The notes under the pieces are model-generated. The model was not told the origin of the DNA. It was given only the letters and a program-made list of their open reading frames with translations, and searched no databases. Shown here piece after piece: positions 24,423 through 36,300 of a stretch of 64,000 nt of DNA. A program made the position numbers and the translations under genes. This DNA comes from Serpula lacrymans var. lacrymans S7.9 (lineage: Eukaryota; Basidiomycota; Agaricomycetes; Boletales; Serpulaceae), in assembly GCF_000218685.1 (NCBI RefSeq), contig NW_006763295.1, forward strand, positions 1,029,893 to 1,093,892, read 5' to 3'. Every line of letters begins with the position of its first letter. The stretch's first letter is position 1.

Positions 24423-24629
24423 GTCGCGTTGAAACGATAGCCAAAGCTTGCATCTATGCTTTGGATCAAAAGTTCGAGGACGCAGCAGTTGTGGCTGTGC
24501 ACTGTAGAGACGCGCTTTATTTCTGTGCACGTGTTGACTCCACCATCGAGACTTCGGCAAGGAAAAACCACTGGCAGACACACCATCTTATTCAACACTA
24601 CCTCAATCGTTGATTTTCGTATTTGAGCG

Positions 24630-25414
24630 ATGGCGGACAAGGGTGGTGCCTATGGCACAAAAGCAGCAGACACCGACTTTAGGAAGAAGTGGGACAAGGA
24701 AGAATATGCAGAACGGGCTCGAAAAAAGGACGAGGACGAAAAGACTCGTATGCAGGAAAACGAGGAAAGGTTGAAGCAAGGTGTGCAACCTTCCTCATGA
24801 CATCACTCTATATCTTATACCAACCGCTGGATAGGAAAGAGACCACGAAAAGCTCCAAAGGATGACCTCCCCAAACCCACCGAACTCATGAAACGCCGTG
24901 AGGGCTCGCTGGAGCTGGACAAGAATCTCAACAAGACTATGGTAGTCCAGAATCCTGGTGGTAGAGGGCCAGGGCAACCTGGTTTCTTCTGTGAAGCGTG
25001 TAGTAGGACCTACAAGGACAGCGTAGGCTATCTGGACCATATAAACGGCAGAGCACGTACGTCCCTTTATTGCACTTTCTCAGTCTATTATTCTGATCTG
25101 GCATTCAAGACTTGAGGAAATTGGGTCAGACGACACGGATAGAGCGATCAACGCTCGAGCAAGTGCGTGCTCGAATAGCGTTCCTGCGTGAAAAGACAAA
25201 AGAAGCGTCGAATGCCAAATCTTTCGATTTTGATCAGCGGTTAGCAGAGATAAAAGCCAAAGAAGCAGCCGCGCGTGCTGAGAAAAAAGCACAGAAAAAG
25301 GCAGAGAAGGAAAGGGCTCGCGTTGAGCTCGTGAAGGACTCAGTGATGCAAGAAGAAGATGATGAGATGGCTAAAATGATGGGGTTCGGCGGGTTTGGCA
25401 CGACCAAGAAGTAA
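24630..25414 (+). CDS. SNU23: U4/U6.U5 tri-snRNP zinc-finger protein Snu23 (ZMAT2)
   Basis: Exons 24630..24780, 24835..25056 and 25110..25414; 225 residues. Snu23 belongs to the spliceosomal B complex and helps 5' splice-site handling during activation. The N-terminus has the family block DFRKKWDKEEYAERARKK and GSLELDKNLNKTMVV. A matrin/U1-type C2H2 finger follows: FFCEACSRTYKDSVGYLDH with the last His split by an intron, then LRKLGQTTRIERSTLEQVRA. The middle and C-terminal part is a charged helix (KEAAARAEKKAQKKAEKE), ending MMGFGGFGTTKK, which is typical. The second acceptor (ttcaag) is weak but gives the conserved NGRAHLRKLG. Introns are about 54 nt. Confidence 0.93.
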
Positions 25415-25672
25415 GTTATCCTGTACGTCGTACATATTCAATCTGTATTTCTAGAAAAGCAACGCTACTGTATTACTAGCACTCGATTCACTCGCAGGTA
25501 TAGTCACGGTGGGAATGATCACATACACATTATTTTTGGAAAACAAGTAACATTGACAGAAACCAATTATCAGTGAGGGAATTTTCAACAGTATTCTACA
25601 TGCACACTATTGTAACAACATATTCATTTTTCTTCTATTTCGTTCCTTCTTTAGTTCAGACGGTCAAAGAAA

Positions 25673-28600
25673 TTACTGTCGCACCAGCGACAGGATGAAC
25701 TTCACATCTGCGATTTCTTGCTCTTCCTCGATCACCGATACCCCTCCTTTCCGATCCTTTTCATCGACAGGAACGCTCCGCACAGTCTTCTGAATAACGC
25801 TCGCATGCTCCTTCATCGCATCCTGTAGCTCAGCCCCTGAACCCTCCTCAAATCGATAGTAAACATCCACATCGTCTGTAGCCTGCAGCCCTGCCTTCTT
25901 CCTCAGCTTCTGCACACGGTTGATCATCTCTCTCGCCAACCACTCGCCCATAAGATCAGGATGTACCTGGATGTCGAGTCTCACGACGACATCATTGTCC
26001 GTATGTGTAGCGTACTGCCCTTCAGATGTTTTTGGCAGTTCTAGATATCGCTGCACAGTCAGATCGCCAGCGACGAGCTCGATACCATCGACCGTGAGCT
26101 TGCCAGAGTCGATGTAAGCTTTCACTGCGGCGCTGGATACTTTTGGAAGGGCGTTCTTCACGCGCCCGAGGTCTTTACGCAGTTTCCTGCCCAGAACAGC
26201 CCAGTCTGCGATGACACGGTAATGCACCCCAGAAAGGTTTTCATCAGACGTGAAAACAATATCGCGAACGTTGAGCTCGGATTGAATATATCGTTGCAAC
26301 GACTTCACATCTTCGAGGTACTCGTCGTCAGGATGGAAAACGAGCAGTTCTTTGAGAGGAGTCTGCGACGGAAAGTTTGTTACTAGTCTGTGATGAAGAC
26401 CTCGCTAAACGAGTACGTACCTTCAACGAAAGATTATTCTTTTCCCGGATATTCCGTGTCAGCTCGATAACGGCTTGCATACGCAGAACCTGTCGCTCGA
26501 TGACAACATCGAAGTACTCTTCTTTCACCTCCGGGAAGCTCAAGAAATGAATAGAACGAGAATCAGGCACCGAGGGGTCTTCTGGTATGAACTGGCGCAG
26601 CGACTGGTAGACGTTCTCTGTCAAGAACGGCGTATACGATGACTACAGAAAACCATTATCGTTCGAAAAACTCCATAGAAGAAGAAAATCAAATCGCGAG
26701 AAGTCACAAAAACTCACCATCGTCCTGCACAACGTGAACAGCGTCTCGAACAGCGTATTCAACGCTGAAACCGTATCTTCCTTCCCATCCTCACCCTTCA
26801 AGCGCCTCCTATTGAACCTGATATACCAGTTCGTCAGCTCATCGACTAGATCGAGCAACCGCGGGATGATAGTGTAGAGTCTGTACGCCGCCATCTCCTG
26901 CCTCACGAGCGCGATAAGCGATTGGCACCGCGCGAGAATCCATCGGTCCATCACATTATTCGAGAGCGGCGCATGTGGGTTGTACGTGAAAGAAACACCC
27001 GTCGTTTTCTGTAAAAGCGCGACTTGGCCGAGGAAGAAACGGAAGGAATTGAGCCACGGGAGGAGCACGCGGGTCACCACTTCTCGCACACCTTCTTCGC
27101 GGAAACGAAGGTTGTCCCCACGAACGATGGGCGAGTTAACGAGGAACATTCTGGGATGAAGAAATCAACCACGTGAGTTGATCAGGCAGAGGTAGGACAA
27201 ACCTTGTGGCATCGGCGCCGTACTGGTCAAGAATAAGATTGGGATCTGGGTAATTCTTCTTGCTCTTACTCATCTTCTTTCCATCACTGCCCATACATTT
27301 CCATTAATGACTCGAGCTATATCTCATTATAAAAAATCAAGAGCTTACGCTGCGAGGACCAGCCCAGTCACAATCAAGTTTTTCCATGGTGCAGCTCCAA
27401 ATAAATGCGTCGACAGCACCAACAGCGTGTAGAACCATCCTCTTGTCTGGTCGATACCTTCAGAGACAAAATCACCGGGGAACGTACGCTCAAACAGTTC
27501 CTTGTTCTCAAATGGATAATGCACTTGCGCAAAAGGCATGCTGTAAACGGCAGCAATGAAACGTTAGCTCAGCTAATGCAGCAACTAGCTGAGATGAAAC
27601 TCACCTCCCGGACTCGAACCAGCAGTCGAACACCTCTTCGATCCTTCTGAGGACGCCACGGCCTTTCTTCGATGGGATGGTGATATGATCCACCGATTCT
27701 CGATGGAGATCTACTATGCCCTTCACACCCGAGAGCTCCTCAAGCTGGGCAATGGAGCCAATGCATACGATCTACAAGAAAAAAGAAAATTCAGCTTCGA
27801 GTCATCATCGGTGCTAAGCTTGGCATAAAAGTAATGGGGCGAAAAGATAGAGGATATTTGGTAAACGCACCTCCTCCAAATCCTCGCTTACCCAAAGTGG
27901 GATCGGCGTGCCCCAGTAGCGATTACGGGAGACATTCCAATCGCGCGCATTGGCGAGCCAATTCCCAAATCGATTATCACCAACGCTTTGCGGGACCCTG
28001 AGCCATTGTTTGTGTTTTTTAGTCCATCATGAGATAAGAAGGGAGGTGGACGAACCATCTCGTCTCTTGATTATTGCCTACCAATTGGTCCACTATAGGC
28101 TGCACGCGGATAAACCACGACGGCACAGCACGATAGATCAACGGGGTACCCGATCTGCTCTCAGAAAAGGTAGATTAGCACCGACATCCCTAACACCGAA
28201 ATGGGGCTCACGCACCTCCAACAATATGGATATGAATGCTGCAGCGTTGACTGCACAATTAACCTGCCCTTCGCCTTCAAGACCTTCTGTATTTCCTTAT
28301 CCGCCGTCTGCGCGCAACCCCAATCAATATATGGCTTACTCACGAACAAGAGATAGAGATAAGATTGCACATACCTTGACATATACCCCCGCAAAATCAG
28401 GGACTTCATTTGTGAACTTGCCCGTCTCGTCGACAGGGCACGGTGGCATTTCATCAGGGCGTAGGACACCGTTGGCAATCGCGATGCGGTGGTCGTCATC
28501 GCCGAACGCGGGTGCTTGGTGGACAATGCCTGTACCGTCTGCGTCTGTGACATACGTGTCAACGAGAACTCGGAATGCCTTGTCTTCAAACTGAACGCCA

Positions 28601-29793
28601 GGGCGGAACAACCTGTCAGAATAGACACAGACTGAGCGAAAGCCTAATGGGGACAAACCTGATCGGTGAAGTACTCGAACAGCGGGACGTATCGCCATCC
28701 TTTCATATCTATCCCCTTGAACGTGCCCACCTTCTTGAATTTGGCCTTCTTTGGATCCTTATACAGCGTCTTCAGGAGGCGCTCACACAATATGAATCGC
28801 GTGTCCCGATCCTCGTCCCATATCTTCACATACTCGTAGTCTGGGTGCACACACAGCGCAAGATTCGACGGCAGCGTCCACGGCGTCGTCGTCCATGCTA
28901 ATAAGGCCGTTCCAGGATCATCCACTAATGGGAATGCCACTGTCACCGCCGGATCGCTTACATCTACATAATTCTGGCCTGCCTCGAAATTTGAAAGGGG
29001 AGTCGTACAGCCAGTCGAATAGGGCATCACCCTCAAACCACGATAGACCTGTCCCTTCTCCCACAGCTGGCCAAACGCCCACCAGCAGCTCTCCATGAAG
29101 GAAGCATTGAGGGTTTTGTAGTCGTTGTCGAAGTCAATCCATCGGCCCATGCGTTCGACAGTAGAGCGCCATTCTGAGGCGTAGCGCATGACGATGGCGC
29201 GGCATTCTGCGTTGTAGGCGGGGATTCCCATAGCGAGAACATCAGCTTTTCCGGTGATGCCGAGCTTTTTATCAATCTCGTGCTCGACAGGGAGACCATG
29301 GGTATCCCAGCCGAAACGTCGGGAGACGTGGTGGCCAGAAACGTGGGCGTGGCGGGTGACGATGTCCTAGATTGATTCATCGTATCAGATTTGTGTTGGC
29401 CATGGAGATGGTTGAGGTAAAAGGTGTAGGTGGACGTGGATGGATCGTGGCGATCAGGGCGACAAGAAGTAGGTTTGTGAGCTTACGGTTCTATGATACA
29501 ACAATTAATGAGAAGAAGACATACCTTGATAGTCCCAGCGAGAAGATGTCCATAATGCGGAAGTCCAGTAGCGAAGGGTGGGCCGTCGAAGAAAACATAT
29601 TCAGGTTTTCCCTCTGAGAGCTTGACACTGGTTTGGAACGCGTCGATGTCTCGCCAGTACTGAAGGACTTTTTCTTCCTCTTTTGGGAAGCTGAAGGGGG
29701 CGGATACTATGCAAACGTGCAAGTAGGCGCCATCTGTCAGTGTGGATGGAGAGATACGATCGTGAACGTACTGTCGTGTGGGGCGAACGACAT
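25673..29793 (-). CDS. ILS1: cytosolic isoleucyl-tRNA synthetase
   Basis: Thirteen exons: 29772..29793, 29525..29706, 28659..29366, 28375..28590, 28216..28307, 28056..28154, 27871..27997, 27605..27771, 27349..27540, 27203..27286, 26718..27150, 26421..26642 and 25673..26362; 1,077 residues, as expected for the eukaryotic cytosolic form. It charges tRNA-Ile with isoleucine. The class I signature HYGH is at 58-61 in [12 protein letters not shown], and KMSKS is at 606-610. The editing domain keeps [12 protein letters not shown] and [12 protein letters not shown]. The anticodon-binding region has [15 protein letters not shown] and [11 protein letters not shown]. There is no N-terminal targeting peptide. 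The first coding exon is 22 nt. One acceptor near 28591 has a competing upstream AG, but only the chosen one keeps frame (YFTDQ joined to FEDKAFRV). It ends 258 bp from SNU23's stop, convergent. Confidence 0.97.
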
Positions 29794-30359
29794 TGCTTTC
29801 TTTGTTTTTGTGTCGATGTGGATGCAGATGCGGCTTTGATGTTATCTGTAGCTATACGAATTCTAGGAGATGCAGGTTTCGGCTATGATTATCACTAGCA
29901 GCGTCGGCGTGATCGCAAGAAGTCTAGTGGTCGTCGTTGGCACCAGAAGTGATGGTGATAATCGATGGAATGGATGCAAAGCTGAATGATGTAGAAGGGC
30001 TGCGATGGCCTGCGCACGATGACTAGAAAGTATAAGAACCTGAAAGAGTCATAGACAAACCTAAAAATGAGTCTAAAGACGTGACTCGAGTTTCTTACTT
30101 TACTATATTTCCCGCGATATCTCTTATCTTATCTCCATCACTTTCCGCATTCAAGGGACAACTCAGACGGAGCGACAACCAACCTATGATTTTGTCGCGC
30201 GACACTCAGATCTAACTTATGAACGGTAACTCATCGTCTAATTTAAACATACATATGCCAATCGCTCGACACAAAGTTGCAGACAAGATTAAGTTGATGG
30301 GTTTATATACAATTGATTTCTTCTACATGTTGGAATTTATTTGTCGGTCAATCTAATCT
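29794..30359. promoter_or_regulatory. promoter of ILS1 and 3' flank of TOM1
   Basis: 566 bp between the ILS1 start and the TOM1 stop; both genes are on the minus strand. It is AT-rich on the TOM1 side. No gene is seen. Confidence 0.5.
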
Positions 30360-33300
30360 TCATGCGAATCCAAAACCTTCACCCCCTTCGTTAATCGCCA
30401 GCAGTAGCTGTTGCCTAAGCATCTCGTATGATGAATACTGCGGAAGGTCAATCTGGTTGAAGCCTGCACAGTGAACGCTCGTCAGCTCAACATCGTCACC
30501 TTATTTGCGATGACTTACAGGTATGAGCTTGCGGTAGCCGATCGGAGTCTCCGTAAGCCCGATGTATAGAGAATCTCTGCACACCCTGAACACCTTGCAA
30601 GTCCACAAAGCCTCCGAGAGGTACCCGAGAGGTGCCAGTAGCGAAGCTGAGTACTTTAGCCCTCTCTTCCCGGTTAAATGACTTCAGAGCCCGCCACCAC
30701 CAGACAATAACTGGATCTGAACTCGTATAACCATTATACTCGGTTGCAGCCCTCCACTCATCCACGTCAATATCTGGTGTACCCGATATCAGAAGCTCAA
30801 GCTCCTGCTCATTGAACTGTCATGGTCCTGTTGTTAGTTAGCTGAATAGGCGAAGAAAAAGAGGCGTACAATGGTTATTAGATCCTTGGGAATGATTTCA
30901 TAGAAACCGGCCAATAAGTTCTCTATTTGCTCACTGATAGAAGAGTACAAGCGGAAGTTGGCAGATAACTGCACGAATTCACGCTTGTTCTCTTGAGTGA
31001 CAGGGATGGACTCTCCTCCTTCTTTCAAGGGGAATATACGACTTCGACCAAACTAGAAAAGGGAATAAGACAGGAGATATATGCGAAACTCGGGTACTGA
31101 CCTCATCTGCTTCTACACTGAAAGTCAGGTCTAAAGGGGTGGGGTCGTTTTCGAGAATCCAACACAGTGAATTATAGTACTCTGGATCAACCCATTCGAC
31201 GTCCTTGTAGTCCACTTGCTTGCCCAGAATTTGTCGATACAAACTTTTGGCAAAATAGGCGTCGAGGAGTCGTCCGTCATATATAGCCTTTCCGATAACA
31301 CGGCCAACAAATTTGAAGAATGACAGATGTTCGGGATTTACCCATGAATTTTTGTTAGGTTGGTAGGTGAGTCTATCAGCTGCACAAGGCTGGAATAGGG
31401 CGTTATTTGGATCAAACATCTGGCGGGCTAGAATCTGGAACCACTCCCGAGTGACGCCACCAGCGTCAACACCTTCCTCGTCATAAAATCGCACGCTCAG
31501 TTTACCATATTTGATTTGGTCGCCTGTCTTTCTTTGTAGGTATTGAAAGCTGTCCTCGAATACGCGTGCGCGTCGTACATTGAGCTGCAACGTGACATGA
31601 TGTTCGCGTGGGTGTGGACGGCGATGCAATTGTTGACCGAAGTAATTCCGCTTGTTGTCGAAATCCAGGACTCGTGCATTGTGAACCAGTAAAGAGAAAG
31701 AGCCACTCATCAATGAGGGATTGTTCCGGACCATGAGATTAAGGACTTTACGATGAGTGTCGGTGAAGTTAACGAATAGATCCTCCATTGCTTCCTTTGG
31801 TGTAGTGGGGGACCTTGGAGAGGCCGATGCTCTAGCACGGGTGGATATCGTGGAACCTTGCTTTGATCCAACATACTTGCATACCACCATTAGAGCCTCA
31901 ATTAGAGGTAACAGTACCGTTGCTATGTGCTCTGTATCTGGCTTTTCCTCAATAGTAGCCAAACAATCTCCCAGACGACGCCACAGAGGGGTGAAACGGA
32001 AGGATTCGTAGATACTTTGGACCTTTTCTGCATCTTGGTTTTGTCGTGAATCATCCGCAGCTGTTGAGCGAGGCGAATACATGTAGTCGATGGTTTTCAA
32101 GACCCTGAGTAGTTTTGCCTGATCGGAGGAAGGCAAGGAAAATCTAGACGCCACTGAGGAGGCGAGAACTTCGTAACCTGAGTCTTGCAAAGCCATAGCA
32201 AGCTCATTGAGGTCAATATAGATGTTCTGCCCGAATTCTTGAGCTTTGACTTTGAGCTCCTGGGCTATGACATCTCTGGCATCAGATATATGCGACAAAT
32301 TTTGAATCAGCATCAAGCTTTGCTGGAACGTCCGACCAGAGCATTCGCCAATAGTGAGGATGTTTACTATGAGTCGCAAAACTGAATGTGGAATTTGAGG
32401 GGGATTTCCTAATATGACCCTATCTTCTAGGCTTTCAGCTGGTGCACTGCTGACTGGCGCCAAAGTTTGAGCTGATGGAGCAACTGCATATACATGTCAG
32501 TGTCAATTTTACTAATAATGATAAATAACAAACCCTGTTGAGCTTCTCCTGTTACTGCCGCCACAGGTACCGAAGGTTCTGAAACATCGGCAAGGTCTGT
32601 CGCCGGCGTTGCACTGAGGACAGCACTATTGACCGTCTCTTTTTTATTATCTTTGAGACTTGTTAATGGTTTTGTGACTGTTGAAAGGAGGGCCACTATG
32701 GACTCCATATTTGAAGGAGTTTTCAATAAGGAGTGTCGATCTAGCAAACTGAGCAATAACACAATAGGATAGTGGGTCTGTGGAACTTGTTTCTCCTTGC
32801 CTTTGCCCTTCTTCGATGACATTTTCCGAAGTCCAACAGGAAGCTCGTGTTCTGTCAAGAAAAATAACGATGACAGTTCGTTGGCGCTGACAATGTATGT
32901 TAGCGCCTCCAAACATCGCTGAGCTACGAGATCCGGGACGGTCTCGTTGGGGATGTTTGGGAGCGCTAGTGGAATAACATAATCCGATCCAGATTTGGAC
33001 TTCCCAGTGGATTTTGGAGTGTGTTGACTTTGAGGCTTGGGAGTTCGTGTTGTCATTTGTGCAAAGCTTTTGTCAACGGCGGAAAGATCACCAGGGCCAC
33101 TTTGGAGGATGCTCAGTAACAAATTGAAAAGCTCCGCTCTAGTTTTGGCATTTTCGCAAATGTTGACCAGAACTTTGAAGAGAAGATTCTTTTTCGACAC
33201 CTGAGGGAAAAAAAGTAGGCGGACAAGCGTGGCGACTCCACTCTTATCAAGGAGCTGTATTGCATCTCGTGGAGAAGGAGGTTTTCGAGGAGGCTCGGGG

Positions 33301-36300
33301 CGTTGATGAGTGAACGTTCGGACAGCGCCTCGTGTGGCTAGTCCCCGACGAGGAACAGCAGCTTCTTCCCGATATGCTCCTGCTTCTGCTACCATATATG
33401 ATGGAAGTGTTTGGATGAAACCCTCGTCGGAATCCAAAAGCACAACTTGACGAAGCTGAGGATCTAAGCTAGCGATGAAACTGGCAGGATCTATATCACC
33501 TGGCACACTGGGCGGAGGCTGATCAGCAGAGGGAGCGGTTTCTGGACCCCGTCGCGCTTGTTCTATTCTTTCCTGTTGAATAAGCTCTGCTCGTATTTCG
33601 GGCGGTAATGCGTTAAGAAACTCGGGGCTAATCTGTGAATCGGGTGGTCGTTCTATTCTGGCTGCACGCTGATCGCGGACGTGCTGGTTGATAACCTCCT
33701 CTCGAATGTCATCAGGCAGTGCTTCTAAGAAGGTGGGATCAATGCCCATGTCTGTGATATCGACGGAGTTGCCATGGATCATTATTGTAACCCTTTCAGC
33801 GGTCTCCGAAGAATTACTCGGGTTCTCTGCAGGAACAGAACTGCCAGATGGTTGGCCTTCAACCGAAGCAGCGTGATTCGAATTATCAGCGGAAGGCTCT
33901 GGTCTTATTTCAGTGCTGTCCGACGCATCCGCCATTTGAATGTCTCCATCGTCCTGGACGTCACTGGAAAGCTGGTCTTCATGTACCATATCCGATTCTT
34001 GATCTCCTTCCTCTTCTCCTTGTCCCCCTTCCTCTGCTTGCCCCTCCTCCTCTTTCGCAGTGCTTTGAGCTTCACGTTCCTTAGCGGCAGCGTCTTCTTC
34101 AGCCTTCGCTTTAGCCGCTTGTCTCTGCTCCTCCCTTAATTTACTAGCTTCAATAGCGGCGGGGAGCAATGCAAGAGTGACGTGGTTAGCTAATGTACTT
34201 CCGCGCTCGGAAACAAATTTGCCATTCAGGATCTTCGCTTCTTCTGTCCATCTTTGCATGGTAAGGAGGGGATCGAATGCATGTCCGGCAGGTGGAGTAT
34301 CTGTTTGTCGTCCCGACCGTTCTACCCGCACGGAAGCAGACAACACACCAGGACGACGATGAACAAAACCACGGTCCAAATTGAGCAATGCACCTGAAGG
34401 AACATCCAAGCGGATGGTTTCAGGTGCGCCACCACCACTGCCCCGAGTAACGATGTGTTGGAACAAATGGACTGCACCCTCTCCAATGATATCTTCGATT
34501 GTCTGAACAAGGTCGTTGTGGGCATTGCCGACACCTGGACGGTGAGGACGACGAATGCTACGCGATTGTCCTACAGTGGGCCGAGTTGCATTCGACGAGA
34601 CGTCCAGAAGAAGAGGATGAACAGTTACTTCTGGTGGGGCTGCCGGCACGTTTCTAGATCGCCCGAAAACTTGCATGTCATCGCCACCTGTGCAAGGGAG
34701 ATAATGAAATGCTGACGTTAGTAATATAGCAGTCTACACACCTACTGCACGGTGTCGCCGTGAAACTACGAATGGATTTTGGACATGTCGTAGACCGTTT
34801 TCAGCACCATCGTTGAAAGCATCCGCGAAGTCAAACACGTCTTCACCATCAGGTGGGGGCGCATCCCGAATGTCTACAATGCCAAGCTCATCAGGAAATC
34901 TAAGCAAAATGATTTAATCATGTCTAATCATTTATCTCGAGTAGATGAACAGCATACCCATCATCATCCGACGATATATCTGGTTCCCCTTCTTGGTTTG
35001 CATGGATGATCGAGATAGGTTCTAAAGAATACCAGATTCAGCGTTAAGGAAGAGAATTAGGAACCAGTTAATATCTACCGCCAGGTTCCTCCTCCTCGTC
35101 GGGCTCAATGGCTACATCATCAGGGTCATGATCTTCATCTTGTATGTCCTATAATGTGCGACCGTGAGTGGAATTCGCATTTATTAGTGCTGTTCGAGAT
35201 ATGAGTACCTGCCACATCATTTCTTCGTCTACGTCATCTTCTGCTTCTTGGTCACCGTCGCCGTCATCACCGTCGTTTTCGACCAAATCATCTTCTTCAT
35301 ATTCTTCATCCTCATCTTGCCAACCTTCTTCATCATCGTCATCATGAGAAGCATCATCGTCGATGTCTTGCTCCTCTTCCTCGTCAGAGTTAGATGTAGC
35401 ATCACTTCCTGTCTCCTCGCCAAAATCCATCTCAACGTCCGCATCTTCATCTTCTTCATCTGCATCCATATCGTCCTCAGGTGAATAATGAACATCTTCC
35501 ATCTCCTGTGAAATGTTCAGGATTAATTAATTAATACACAAAAACCGAACTTACCCCTCCATACCTGAATGATGAATTAATAAAGCAACCGGATCAGCAA
35601 TATAATTTGTAATGAAACAACGATATCATACATTCCAAGGGATGAATTTCGATAGAGATCTGGTGTTTCTTCTCGATCAGGATCAGTGCCTTCAGTGCCT
35701 TCTTCTTCGTCCTCTTCTGATAACGTAACGATACTTTCAGCTTTCGTTCCCCCACTGTCCTTGATTTTATCTGATGCCCGGCTCATTTTGATTGCCACGC
35801 GCGTTCTTCAAAAATGCTCTTTGAGCAAGCAGTGATGTGATAGTTCCAAACCACTTACAAGTTTTCAAGCGGTCGCAGGATTGATGCTACCAGCCCACGG
35901 ACATTGGGATAATTAAGGTCTACTTCGGCTAGAGCGGTGGTCAGTGTTGACACGAAGTTTTTCTCCAGCATTATTTTCGCGATATGTGTGGAATTTTCGT
36001 CCTGTGGTCTTCGATTACCGTTATTGAACCGCACAGTAAGCAACCGATTGCATAAATCCGCAAGAGCAAGTAAACGGCCATATCGTGCGTCGGGGTTCTC
36101 TGCGGGTGAGAGGTCCTTGATAGCACGGCTCACAGCTTCAAGTACAAATTTGCGAACAGAGACAAGTTCTGGAGACACTTCTTTTGAATCTGAACCATGT
36201 GAACAGTCCACGCAGAGCGCTACAATAACGGACATAGCCCAACTGCAAAGCGTGATTCGAGCTCTTGCAACTGAGTCAGGCTGAGCGTTGATAGTCCCAA

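Noticed and set aside
28591..28612. Alternative acceptor in ILS1
   Set aside because: The AG at 28613 would begin an exon with an early in-frame stop; the later AG keeps conserved sequence.
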